A stretch of 64,000 nucleotides of DNA, taken from assembly GCA_017163975.1 (NCBI GenBank), contig JAFFSR010000243.1:2046001-2110000 (forward strand), written 5' to 3'. Shown here in pieces: positions 1 to 10,307 of this stretch; positions within the stretch are counted from its first letter, which is position 1, and each line of letters opens with the position of its first letter. The notes beneath the pieces are model-generated. The model was not told the origin of the DNA, made no database searches, and saw nothing but the letters and a program-made list of their open reading frames with translations. A program made the position numbers and the translations under genes. Origin of the DNA: Anastatus disparis (lineage: Eukaryota; Arthropoda; Insecta; Hymenoptera; Eupelmidae).

Positions 1-594
1 TAAAGCAGTCTTTTTTATACATATACTTATGAGAATGCATGTTTTTGAAATTCTATATATGAGTGTGTAATGACCTACAGCGTTAAGACGTACTAAAAAC
101 GCTATATAGACAAAAATTAAAAGCATGGATGGTTATATGTCAACGAGAAATTTATTACTTCAATCGTAAAATCTCAATACTGCATTAATATCAACAAAAT
201 GCACTAAATTTGTGAGTAACTTACGTTTAGATGTATATATTACTTAAGCACCCTCTTGAAGGTGTTGATGTCACATACCATAAAAATGAAAAATAAGCAC
301 ATCGTAAAATGAAAAATAATATGAGAAACGTTGAGGGTGTATACTAAGAAAATAAAAAACAAAAATCAAATGTCAATGAATGATTCCTTTTTAGAATCGG
401 TGTAATATATTAAAGGAAACATAAACAGAAAACGAAAATGCATACACACAAACACGTGTTCTTATCGTGGTTATATTTTAAATTTTATTACGGTCAAAAC
501 TACAATTTTCACACTGAAAAGTGTTCTTTGAAAAGTAATTAAATATTGAAAAATTTGACAAGTTGATAAGGAAAATTATAAGATGAAAGAATAA
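1..594. other. AT-rich non-coding sequence left of the element's first gene
   Basis: No open frame of credible composition is visible here on either strand. The sequence is AT-rich with short T and A runs. It may contain the left end of the Maverick-like element, but I could not find a terminal inverted repeat that matches the right side near 16.5-17.6 kb. Confidence 0.5.
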
Positions 595-682
595 ATGGGT
601 TTATTTGTTAGTGTAAATTTTTCTAGGGTTGTTGGGTACATAAAAGCAGTCAACCAAATATTTTTCGTTAGTCGTAATCAAC

Positions 683-1066
683 ATGATGTACAACGCGGAA
701 GAAGAAAGTTTACGCGAGGTAGTCGTCGCCGTAGCAGCACGGTTAAGCTACGAAGATCGTCGTCTCGCTACAAGGTGTAACGATGTATGGCGACGTCACG
801 TAAAACAAATGGTGTGTGTCCATCTCAAACGGGAGATACGTTTTTTTTTAAGTTTTTGCGGGCCACGTGAAATCAAACGATTATATAACAGTATAATAAA
901 AAAATCTAGACCCGCTCATGAAGCAGTGGTAGATTTTACTTTAAATCATGGGTGGCAAAATTTACCGATTCTCATGGAAATGGTGATTTCTCTTGAGGAG
1001 TTACAGAGTTATTGCATTTCTTTTTTCATAATTATTTTTAAAATTATGCATACAGTAAAGTTATGA
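683..1066 (+). CDS. Small conserved-looking protein, first gene of the Maverick-like element
   Basis: A 127-residue intact frame that I do not recognise with certainty. It is less AT-rich than its surroundings and rich in Arg, Val and Glu. Notable segments are RLATRCNDVWRRHVKQMV in the N-terminal third, a central FCGPREIKRLYN and a later DFTLNHGWQNLPILMEMV; these look like constrained sequence rather than chance. The last 20 residues are hydrophobic and may be an extension. The stop codon overlaps the ATG of the next small frame (ATGA), a compact viral-style arrangement. The overlapping frame at 595-780 is treated as a shadow. Membership of the element is inferred from position and strand. 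Confidence 0.5.
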   Translation: MMYNAEEESLREVVVAVAARLSYEDRRLATRCNDVWRRHVKQMVCVHLKREIRFFLSFCGPREIKRLYNSIIKKSRPAHEAVVDFTLNHGWQNLPILMEMVISLEELQSYCISFFIIIFKIMHTVKL

Positions 1067-1314
1067 GGAAAGTATTCATATATACTAGAGCGTTCAAGGT
1101 AAATACAGAACAGGTAGCCTTTCTCTTTAACTCTAACGAGGTTTCTCTATTGTACCCTCTTACCGATGCTCGCTGATTTCGTATGGATACTTTACTCGAA
1201 ACTTTATTATCAAGAGGCGTGGTAGCGCCTCGACGGCAAGTTAAGGTACGAATACGAAAACGTCGAGGCGCTCCTCTTATACTTTATATACATACAGCAT
1301 GGATCTGTAGGTGA
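1063..1314 (+). pseudogene. Small basic protein ORF with one in-frame TGA
   Basis: Begins with the ATG that overlaps the stop of the previous gene by one base pair step (ATGA). The frame runs 83 codons to a TGA at 1312-1314 and is interrupted only by a TGA at 1174-1176. The first half has FIYTRAFKVNTEQVAFLFNS; the second half is basic ([13 protein letters not shown]) and could bind nucleic acid. I do not recognise the family. The overlap with its neighbour and the similar composition on both sides of the stop support a single decayed gene. It could also be a chance frame. Confidence 0.35.
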
Positions 1315-1327
1315 ATGCGTGCGTGTG

Positions 1328-1328
1328 A

Positions 1329-1420
<92 letters not shown>

Positions 1421-1467
1421 CACCCCCTTGAAGGACGACCCCCCCACTCTATATATATATATATATA
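1328..1467. repeat. (TA)n microsatellite blocks
   Basis: Three runs of TA separated by short unique sequence, including a C-rich stretch around 1421-1446. The short frame predicted across it is low-complexity Tyr/Ile and is not a gene. From 1470 to 1800 the sequence is AT-rich with nothing recognisable. Confidence 0.9.
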
Positions 1468-1811
1468 CTAGGAAGGTACCTGCTCGCTCACCTCACCCAC
1501 CTCCCTATTTTTTATTGAAGTTACATTATCTTTTTTCTTTATTTTTATTAACTGAAAAAATACAATTATTAAAATATATTAAGTTATTCTCAAAAATATA
1601 ATTAAATATTTATTACAAACCTATTTTTGTTTTCCTTATTTATATGATGTTGAATAATAAAAGTTTTTACTGTTTATATAAAACCATTTTTCACAAATAA
1701 TAATATCTTATGAATGTCCATAGTATTCATAATTTGTGTTTTCACCTAAATTATTAAATATATAAAGTTTATATTGTAACTATATTTCTATATTTTCCAC
1801 ACCACCTAGTA

Positions 1812-1819
1812 TATAAATA
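1812..1819 (+). promoter_or_regulatory. TATA box candidate (TATAAATA)
   Basis: A TATAAATA motif about 100 bases upstream of an ATG at 1920 that opens a candidate spliced gene. The position would suit transcription starting near 1840. No initiator was fixed, so this is a motif-level call. Confidence 0.35.
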
Positions 1820-1919
1820 CCGAGGTATATATGTAGGCGCTTTTTTTTTTAGTGGTTTTCTAACCACACAAAATTTTTGTTTTACCTGCCCATATAGCAT
1901 CTTCAGGCACAACAATAAA

Positions 1920-2453
1920 ATGTCTTTAAATCATGTTTGGCTCCAAAGAAACGTTGGTAAAGGTGAGATTTGGAAAAAGAGCTTTAGGAATTATCATAGA
2001 TTGCACTACCGTGATTGGTATTTTGAATATATGTCCTTTGTCCACATTTGTTATGTCATAAGCTCGAATACTATAAGAAAATAATTACCCCATTGTTCTT
2101 TCAGTCAAAACAGAATCAGGGATGCCGGCTTAAATGAATGTAAGTAGAAAGTTTTGAAATCATGATATTTCCGAAAATATCTTCAGTTATTACATTTCGT
2201 TGTTTTTTTTTTTTAAGTATTTCGTCGGAATTATGAGGTCATAGACCGTCTACCATCACATATATTCTTGGGGGCGTATCGAGTCATGTATTCAAAACGA
2301 GCCCAAGAAATAAGATGGATCCATGACTTAGCTCGAGATCCACATTCTGTTATATATAAAGATAGTATGCTTGAATTACTAGATTTATTAACACGCGTAG
2401 CTGAATGTTTTTCCGGACGACCAAAACCATACATTTTTAGTTGTAAATCATAA
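1920..2453 (+). CDS. Candidate three-exon small gene upstream of the polymerase
   Basis: Exons 1920-2017, 2105-2139 and 2218-2453 join in frame to 122 codons plus stop (98 + 35 + 236 nt). Splice sites seen: donor GTATTT (weak), acceptor TTCTTTCAG, donor GTAAGT (strong) and acceptor TTTTTTTTAAG. The third exon has a sustained frame with charged helical character (KRAQEIRWIHDLARDP, MLELLDLLTRVAECF). I do not recognise the family. It lies between the TATA motif at 1812 and polymerase B on the same strand. Introns would be unusual in a Maverick gene, so the join is an inference from phase and splice motifs; only the third exon reads clearly as coding. Confidence 0.4.
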
Positions 2454-2532
2454 AATAATTTTTAATAATAATAAATTTACAGTCAGTGAAAATACTTGTG
2501 TCAATTATTCAACACCAATTTCATCACCGTAA

Positions 2533-5500
2533 ACTTTACACTATACAGTGTCCCCCTCTTCACCACGCTCTATCGGGGGCTATGATTATGATGGCGATTT
2601 GTCGACTCACTCATCCGAAACAGATTCTGAAACGATGCAATTGGGATGTGTTGCACAGAGTATTGAAAGTTATGATTATGATGGCGATGTGTCTGCATGT
2701 TCATCTCGAACGGATTCTCAAACGATGCAAACGGGCGGTGGTGCAGCAAATATTAACGTCGAAAACGATAGTGAGAGGGATGAAGATAATATCGATGAGG
2801 GAAATAATGATGCAGAAGAAGAAGAAGCAGGTGAAATCGATGTGCGACCTCCCGGCAAAAGGTTTATTATAAATGAGAGTACACATAATTATTTAGAAAA
2901 ATATAGGGCTTATGGTAAAGAGCTTCTATTAAAATTACTTACACCTCCTCCCGATGTTAATTTAATTATTTGGCTGGAAAATGTAATGCGGGATATACAC
3001 GCGTACATAATGTCGATGGCGGGTAAAGATGATAGAATAGATATAAGTATAAAAAGTAATAATTTTGCTCGCGGAGCAGCAGGATTGTCGCTTCGACCTG
3101 TAAATAATTTTTTTTATAATGATCTTTGGTTATTACTTGGTAGTCTAATACAAAGTAATGAACATTTCCAATTAGATGATACTTTTATTTTAACAGTAAC
3201 CACCGTAAATGTTCCGCGGGGTGAAGGAGGTGTAAGAAGAAAAAATCTCTGTATAGATGTAATCGGGTTAAAATCATTCGTTTCCATAAAAAACGATAAT
3301 AATAAATGCCTACCGAGGGCTTTGATAGTGGGTGAAGCTTATATTAAATTTAAAAATTCAGTGGAAAAAGAAGTTCGAGATATTTGGGGAAAAATTAGAA
3401 ATAGTAGAGGGGCTTCACAGAGGCAACGCGCGGATATTCTTATAACTAGCGCCAACGTTGAAATTCCCGAAAATGGCTGCGGTATAGAGGAAATAGAGAA
3501 GTTTCAAACATACTATACGATGCGCGGAATAGCTATTGTTATTTATGATGAATCAACTTTTGGGTGTGGGGAGCCACCATTTTTCGACGGTCGGCCGTAT
3601 GTAACGCACAATAAAAATTCAATCATTAACCTTTTATATAACAATCATACTTGACATTTTGACACTATTTTAAATTCAACTGGCAACGCTAAAAGTAAAT
3701 TTTTCTGCGAATACTGTAACATTAAATATTCTCTTGTAAATATGCGTAAGTGTTCGTCGATTTGCTCTAGCTGCTTTGTATCACCACCTTGTGAAACTGA
3801 AAACGTTGAATCAATAAAATACAACGATTGCAATAGAGATTCTTTTGACAAATTTGTTTTAACAAGCATTAAACAGTCGGTAGTTACAAAAAAAATAACA
3901 AAAAATGATGCGATGTTGTCCAAGCGTGTCCTCGTTGCTGTAAAAAAATTAATAAAATTAAAGATAAGTACGTATGCGGGGTTAATTGGTGCAGCACATG
4001 TCGTCGAAAACATAGAGTGAACGATTTATGTTATATACCGACAATTCCATCTGATAAAACGAAAAGCGGTCAATCAAGCGATACATCAAAAACGAAAAGA
4101 AATTTATTTATATTCTACGATTTCGAAACCGGACAAGACACATCGTATAGGGATAGCTCCAGTATAAAAATACATGTACTAAACCTCTGCGTAGTACATC
4201 AGGTATGCGAGGGCTGTATGGATGTCGAGAATATAGGTACTTTTTGCTCTACATGCGGTGTACGTGAGTTTGTTTTTTAGGATGATCCGGTCAAGCGTTT
4301 ACTCGAAATTGCTATTCGTAAAAAAACGGGTTTTAAGCAAATAATATGTGTTGCGCTTAATTCTGGAGGCTTCGACGGTCAATTTATTTTAAAAGAAATT
4401 GTAGAAAATACATCTTACGAACTTAGCGTAATTTTAAACGGGCAAAGTATTATCATGCTTCAATGTGGCAAGACTAAGTTTATCGATAGTTTAAACTACT
4501 TCCACATGAGGTTGAGCGGGCTTCCAAAGGCTTTTGGCTTACCACCATCTAGTAAAAAAGGTTATTTTCCACATCTGTTTAATACACAGGAAAATCAAAA
4601 TTACAGAGGACCTTTACCAGATGTTAAATTTTACAGTATAGACACAATGCCTCTTTCCGAGAGAGTTGAATTCTTGACGTGGTATAACGAGAATGTAGGT
4701 AACTGTGAATTCGATTTTAAACGTGAAATCGTAGAATATTGTCGTGTGGACGTAGAAATTTTAAGGCGATCGTGTATAGCCTTCAGAAAGATATTTCTAG
4801 AATGCGGGAAAACATGCCCTTTTACGGAAGCTGTAACTATAGCATCCGCGTGTTCAACAGTATATAGAAAAAATTATTTACAAAAAAATACTATCGGTGT
4901 TATACCATCCGCTGGTTATCGACGGGGTGACAAGCATTCGCCAAAATCCCTAGAATGGTTAGTGCAGTGTGAACGCGAACACGGTAGAGAAATAGCTCAC
5001 GCTGGTAGAGTACGTGAAGTCATGCTACCAGAGAGATTTCGCGTTGACGGTTTCTTAGCAGCAGATCAAAATTTACCGAATCAAAAGGGTATTGTATTCG
5101 AGTATCAGAGTTGCTTCATCCACGGTTGTCCCAAATGTTTTTCAAATAATCGTGAGCAGCAATTGCCTTACGGTCGCACATTTACCGAAGTTTTTGAAAA
5201 CACAGTAAGGAAAATAGAAAAAATAAAATCATTCGGCTACGAAGTTCGCGAGATATGGGAATGTGATTCGATCGTATCAAAAGCTCGATATTAAAAATTA
5301 CGTTAGTTATCACCCCATAATGCTGCATATAACTTTGGATCCACGGGATGCATTTTTCGGCGGTAGAACGGAAAATTTTGTCACTCAGTGCAGAGTTGGT
5401 GAGGGAGAAAAAATTAAATATATGAATATTTGCTCTCTCTACCCTTACGTGTGTAAGCTCGGGCGATTTCCTCTCGAGCATCCGCGTATTTTACTCGAAG

Positions 5501-6818
5501 AAGAGTGTAAAAAACTGACATCAGGTAACAATAACGATTTATCAGGTGTCGAAGGTTTAATTAAATGTAAGGTGCTACCACCTCGTAATTTATATATACC
5601 GCTGCTACCTATTAAAATGCACAATCGACTACTTTTTGCACTATGTCGCTCTTGCTGTGAAGAAATGCGTCAAGGAGATTGTAGTCATGAAAATGTAGAA
5701 GATCGTGAATTCACAGGTACATGGGTTGTCGATGAAATGCGTAAAGCCGTTGAACTAGGGTATCGTATAACTGAAATATATATCATTTGGCAATACGAAA
5801 TGACGCAGTTCGACCAAGCGACTGCAAGTGGTGGACTCTTTGCTAAATACGTAAACATCTTTTTAAAGATCAAACAGGAGGCTAGCGGTTGGCCTTCTTG
5901 GTGTATCGATGACGCTAATAAAGATCAATATATCAAACAGTATGAAATAGATGAAGGTATTCGTATGGATAAGGAGAAGATTAAGAAAAATGCAGGGTCA
6001 AGAGCTGTTGCAGAACTCTGTCTCAATTCCTTCTGGGGTAAATTTGAACAGCGTAGTAATTTAAAGCAAATGGATATTATAAAGTTACGAGAAGCACTCT
6101 TGAAACTTCTTACAGCAGCCGATAAAAAAGTGTACGATATACTTGCTGTGAATGATGAAATTTTGTATGCCAACTGGCAATACAAAGAGGAAGCATCGCC
6201 TACTGCAGCATATACAAATGTTTTTATTGCCGCTTATACGACGGCTCAAGTTAGATTAAAATTTTATGAGGATCTAGAAAAATTAGGGGGGCGCGTTTTA
6301 TATACTATACGGACTCGTGTATTTTTACATCCGAAGATAATGAAATCGGAGAATATAATCCGGTCGAGGGTACAAAGCTCGGTGACATGACCGACGAGTT
6401 AACAGCCAATGGAAAGGGTGCGTATATACAACATTTTATTTCAGGGGGTCCGAAATTTGACGCTTATAGCGCTGTAAACCTTAATGGCGAAATATTTGAA
6501 TGTTGTAAGGTTGAGGGTATAACTTTAAATTTATCTAATGGGTTGAAAATAAATTTTGAAAGCATCAATGAATTGATTATTGATGCATTTCGCAGTACAT
6601 CAAATCCCGATAATGATTATGAAAATTAAATAGATGATGAAGTCGAGAGAGAAAATCAACCATGTGAAAAAATTAAATTAAATTTTAAAAGTATACAGCG
6701 TACAAATATGCATGAGGTTGTTACACGTCCAGAATCTAAAACTTGTTGCGTGGTTCTGAAAAAGAGACGTTATATTGATCCTAGACTTTCTCTACCATTT
6801 GGTTATAAGAAAACTTGA
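2533..6818 (+). pseudogene. polB: Protein-primed family B DNA polymerase of a Maverick/Polinton, broken
   Basis: Replicates the element's DNA from a protein primer. The first frame (to 3654) has an acidic N-terminus with two copies of a YDYDGD-containing repeat, then a conserved N-domain with NNKCLPRALIVG. A Cys/His-rich zinc-binding region follows (3700-4060). Exonuclease motifs are YDFETG (about 4120), NSGGFDGQF (about 4361) and YCRVDVE (about 4738). Polymerase motif A is at 5425 (NICSLYPYVCK, where the family has Asp first), motif B is LNSFWGKF (about 6023), and motif C (YTDS) is near 6302, at a frameshift. Breaks: TGA 3652, a shift at about 3860-3930, TAG 4278, shifts at about 5270-5290 and about 6300, and TAA 6627. 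The end is at TGA 6816, after a typical basic tail. No ATG opens the first frame, so the start is lost or lies in an upstream exon. Family assignment is secure; the copy cannot be functional. Confidence 0.93.
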
Positions 6819-6972
6819 ACAATATTTTATGTAATAATGAAAAATATGTATATATTTTATTGTAAATAAAAACATTAAATAAAATTTTAGTTTTTATTCA
6901 ACCTTTACTCTTATTCAAAAAAATTTTCAACTATAAATTATAATGTTAAAATAATAATAATAATATTATCGA
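6819..6972. other. AT-rich spacer after polymerase
   Basis: Contains AATAAA-like motifs (for example TAAATAAAAT near 6866-6886) that could serve as the polyadenylation signal of the polymerase transcript. Nothing else is seen. Confidence 0.4.
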
Positions 6973-7131
6973 GAGACACGCGGAATTAGCTGATTATCAC
7001 GCGTGTCTCCAACGCGTGAAGCGGCTGATTTTTAAACACACGCGAAATTAGCTGATGAAAAGCGTGTGTTTCGCGCCCGCGTGAGTTAATTAGCTGAGTA
7101 AGAGGCGTGAAAAAATAGCTAATTATCACGC
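6973..7131. promoter_or_regulatory. Three consecutive stem-loops with a shared loop motif
   Basis: Stem 1 pairs GAGACACGCG (6973-6982) with CGCGTGTCTC (7000-7009). Stem 2 pairs AAACACACGC (7034-7043) with GCGTGTGTTT (7062-7071). Stem 3 pairs bases 7079-7095 with 7117-7131. The loops of the first two, and the stem/loop border of the third, contain AATTAGCTGA or a near copy. A partial unit (ACGCGTGAAGCGGCTGATT) lies between stems 1 and 2. The block is GC-rich in AT-rich surroundings and sits between polymerase and ATPase. Possible roles are a regulatory region, a replication or packaging signal, or nested palindromes. The function is unknown. Confidence 0.75.
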
Positions 7132-7240
7132 TCCCAGCCACGTCTGGGGCACCGCCGCCGTCGCCGCCCCCCACCCTTGTTTTCTAGTTAAATACAGCCA
7201 TCATCATTGTCAAAATGCTAGTAAGTAAAAAAATAACGAG

Positions 7241-7903
7241 ATGGATGCATGTTTCAGACACCCGTTTACGTGTATCGTAAGCGGTCCTACGGGGTGTGGT
7301 AAAACGGTATTTGTAAAGCGATTTCTCGCAAACCTCCCTCGTATCTGCGATGTAACATTTGACAGAATATTATTTTATTACACCGAGTGGCAGGAAGCAT
7401 ACAAAAACGATTTGAAAATACAAAGTCAGCAGGTTATAGAATTTCACGAGGGTTTACCACAGCACTCGGATTATTCACATGATAATGAAAAGAAAAAATT
7501 AATAAATATCGATGATTTGATGCGTGAATCTTCCAACAATACTATTCTAGATTAATTTACAAAAGGTAGCCACCATAAGAATATTAGTGTTATTTTCATC
7601 ACTCAAAATCTATTTCACAAAGGTAGTGGTCAAAGAGATATTTTATTGAACGCAAATCACATTGTAATTTTCAAAAACCCCCGAGATCGTGCTCAAATTC
7701 AGTACCTTGCGCGACAAGTATACCCTGAAGATCTGAAATTCCTGCAAGAAGCCTATTTGGACAGTACACGTGTACCACATGGTTATCTTTTCTTGAACTT
7801 GAGACAAAGTACAAATGATGAATATCGTTTTAGAACGTGTGCATTTCCTGATGATAGAGTTCAGTATGCCTATTTACCGAAATATCATTCAAATCTACGC
7901 TAA
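7241..7903 (+). pseudogene. Maverick genome-packaging ATPase (FtsK/HerA-type), one nonsense codon
   Basis: Pumps DNA into the capsid in Polintons and related viruses. The Walker A motif is GPTGCGKT near residue 15, and the Walker B-like motif is LINIDDLM near residue 87. A sensor-type segment ISVIFITQNLF lies just after the break. The 221-codon length fits the family. The single break is TAA at 7553-7555, directly after Walker B; the frame is otherwise unshifted to 7903. The start is the ATG at 7241, which gives the conserved HPFTCIVSGPTG context. A different-frame ATG at about 7215 is ignored. It lies directly downstream of the triple hairpin. Confidence 0.93.
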
Positions 7904-7954
7904 AGATTTAAAACAAGCGTCAACAAGACAAATCGACGCAGTATACGAGCAGCT

Positions 7955-8416
7955 ATGGCCAAGGTAACATCGAAAAACAAGAAAAAAAAAAGAAAGAAGA
8001 ATAAAAACAGTCAATCTGGTGGTGCTGGTAATTGCGGCTGTTTACCATCTAACTTTAGTAAAAAGTGCGTTGCAATTTTAAACGCCCACTGTCATTCGGA
8101 TACTCAACAGCGAGTGGCTTTACTACGATCAGCTGATAAAAATTTAATAAAGTGTATATGCGAGTGTGTATTAAACGTGTTACACGGGACAGTAAAATTA
8201 AACATTCTCAGGAAGAGCGATTAAAAAAGTACAAACATATATTACGAAAATTGATAATAAGAAGAAAAAAAGTGGGAAGATTCTCAACGTAAAAATACCA
8301 ACTGGCATCAGAAGAAACGGGTACTTATCCAAAATAATGGAGGTTTTTTAACTCTACTTTAAGCACCAATCATAGGTGCTTTAGTATCAAAAATTTTTGG
8401 TGGCAACAACGCTTAA
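7955..8416 (+). pseudogene. Adenovirus core/pVI-like small Maverick protein, broken
   Basis: The N-terminal frame (7955-8224, 89 residues) has a Lys-rich start and a conserved core ending CICECVLNVLHGTVKL. Two frame changes (about 8217 and 8265) and a TAA near 8361 separate it from a C-terminal hydrophobic Gly/Leu segment. That segment is readable at about 8335-8415 as NNGGFLTLL, followed after the stop by APIIGALVSKIFGG. Such tails occur in the small basic proteins of Mavericks that I associate with adenovirus pX/pVI-like membrane-active or core proteins; that functional link is tentative. The ATG of the next gene follows the terminal stop within a few bases. Confidence 0.7.
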
Positions 8417-8419
8417 ACT

Positions 8420-9222
8420 ATGGAACCTACGCGTAAAATGGTCATTATCCCAGAAGATATGAGCGGGGAATACGTTCATCCTCGATGGTGGCTGAAAAAA
8501 ACCAGTCTACGGGTAAAGAAATAGAACAAACAGAACAGACAAAAGGAGATAATCTATCACGCTTAGATGCTGAGATGCATGATATTCTTTTTTCCAAAAC
8601 TATAACCGATGAACGAGAGAAATATCAAAAATATATGCAGATACTCCAAAAATATTTTTATTTTAAAAATATCGAACGACATGAAAGCTCGGTCGATAGC
8701 GAAAATGAAGTCGAAGAAGGTTAAGCTATGCTGACAGCGCCACTCTCCGAAGATTCGATTCTCGAGAACGTATCCAAGAGCTATAAAAGAAGCGCACGGT
8801 TACGACTAAATCATTGGAAAAAAAGTGCTGTTGGTAACCTTTTAAAGTGGGATAACACAGGTCGTGTAACGATAGAAAGTAATGTTATACCGCATTCTAA
8901 TATTATAGACCTAATCAGTGACGTTATAAGAAGAAAAAAATCTCTCACTCTACCCGCTGAAAGAGCACAAGTGACAAGATTTTTAGCTCTGTCAGAAACG
9001 CCGTTTAAACTTGTCGGTAATACAGATGTGTTACAGCAGTATAAGACATTAGATGCTGAAAAGTCTAATAATAAACGAAAGCGAAAAAATTCAACAGATA
9101 TTGAAGATTTAGAAAGAGAGAGCTACACTCTCGATACGAATACAGTAAAGCCGAAAATAGGAATAAGAAAAAAATACTTAAGCAAAAGTGGAAAAGTTTT
9201 AGCATATAAAAATGTCTTTTGA
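8420..9222 (+). pseudogene. Conserved Maverick protein of unknown function (possible virion component)
   Basis: Starts at ATG 8420 (MEPTRKMVIIPEDMS). A frameshift lies in the A-rich run near 8490, and an in-frame TAA at 8722-8724 splits the rest. The first half contains LSRLDAEMHDIL and a helix; the second half has SKSYKRSARLRLNHW, a turn-rich WDNTGRVTIES, and a GNTDVLQQY segment, followed by a basic tail. This layout (short LD.EM motif, then a small globular domain) recurs in arthropod Mavericks between the core-like protein and the integrase. The function is not known to me. Confidence 0.7.
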
Positions 9223-10307
9223 AAAAATATATTACGATACTTCACACGAGGCTGGATACGCTGGCGCCCGTAATTTAATTCGTTAAAGTACTTAGAGAAA
9301 TAAAAAAGAAAAAGAGCGTATTTATGAGTGGTTAAGTAACCAGGATGCTTATACGCTACACAAGCCTATTCATCGAACGTAATTTATAGAACGTAACAAA
9401 TATTGATGATTGCTGGGAGATAGACTTGTGTGATATGCAATCTTTCAAAGAATATAACGATATCTACCGCTACCTACTCGTCGTCATAGATGTTCTCAGC
9501 AAATATGCTTGGGTAGAGGCGCTCCGAGATAAAACCGGACGTAGCGTCACCATAGCTTTTGAGAAGATTCTAAAGAGACCAAATGGACGGATTCCTGTAA
9601 CTATACAATCGGACAAGGGTAAAGAGTTTATTGATTCTTCTTTTTAAGAGTACTTAAAAAAGCGAGATATAAATTTTCGTACAGCGCGCAACCCAGACAT
9701 CAAAGAAGCTGTTGTAGAGCGTTTAAATCGCACGCTTAAAGAACGAATGTTTAGATATTTTACACACAAAAATACTCACAGGTACATCGATGTAATACAA
9801 AATATTGTCAATGCGTATAATCACACTTTACATACGGGAATTACAATGGTGCCCGCAGATGTAACTATTTATAACGCATTTACAGCGAGGAAAAATTTAG
9901 AAAAAAGAGCTCTCATTCAGCGAAAACCATCACGCGCACCTATATACATGCAGGGCTCTTACGTACGCATCAGTCGTTCGAAAGGCACGTACGAGAAAGG
10001 ATATGAAAAAAATTACAGCGAAGAAATTTACAAAATTTCACGAATATCAAGACGACAACAGCTATACACATACGAATTGACAGATTTAAATAGTGAAAAG
10101 ATTGATGGCTTTTTTTACCCGGAGAAGCTAGTCAAAGTTGGAGAAAAGCGCTTAGCAGAAACAGAAAAGTTTAAAATTTAACGTATAATACGTAGTAAAG
10201 GACGAGGATCAAACAAAAAAGTTCTATTAAAGTGGTATGGATACCCGAAAAAATTCAATTCTTGGTTTAAAGCAAGTGAATTGACTTTAATTAAAAATTT
10301 AAAATGA
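9212..10307 (+). pseudogene. int: Retroviral-type (rve) integrase with C-terminal chromodomain, broken
   Basis: Integrates the element into chromosomes. The N-terminal part (9212-9410) carries several stops and a frame change near 9390. The catalytic core then reads in one frame: first Asp in EIDLCDM (about 9418), second in QSDKGKEF (about 9610), Glu in EAVVERLNRTL (about 9710). A TAA at 9645-9647 interrupts the core. After TAA 10179-10181 the same frame continues into a chromodomain with KWYGYPKKFNSW, ending at TGA 10305-10307. That stop overlaps the next gene's ATG (ATGA). The DDE triad and chromodomain are diagnostic of Polinton integrases. The copy is inactive because of its stops. Confidence 0.94.

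Noticed and set aside
595..780. 61-residue frame overlapping the first gene
   Set aside because: It is an alternative frame of the 683-1066 gene, with an Arg/Ser-rich end created by the other frame's codons.
1383..1601. Frame across TA repeats
   Set aside because: The first half is Tyr/Ile from a microsatellite and the remainder has no family features.
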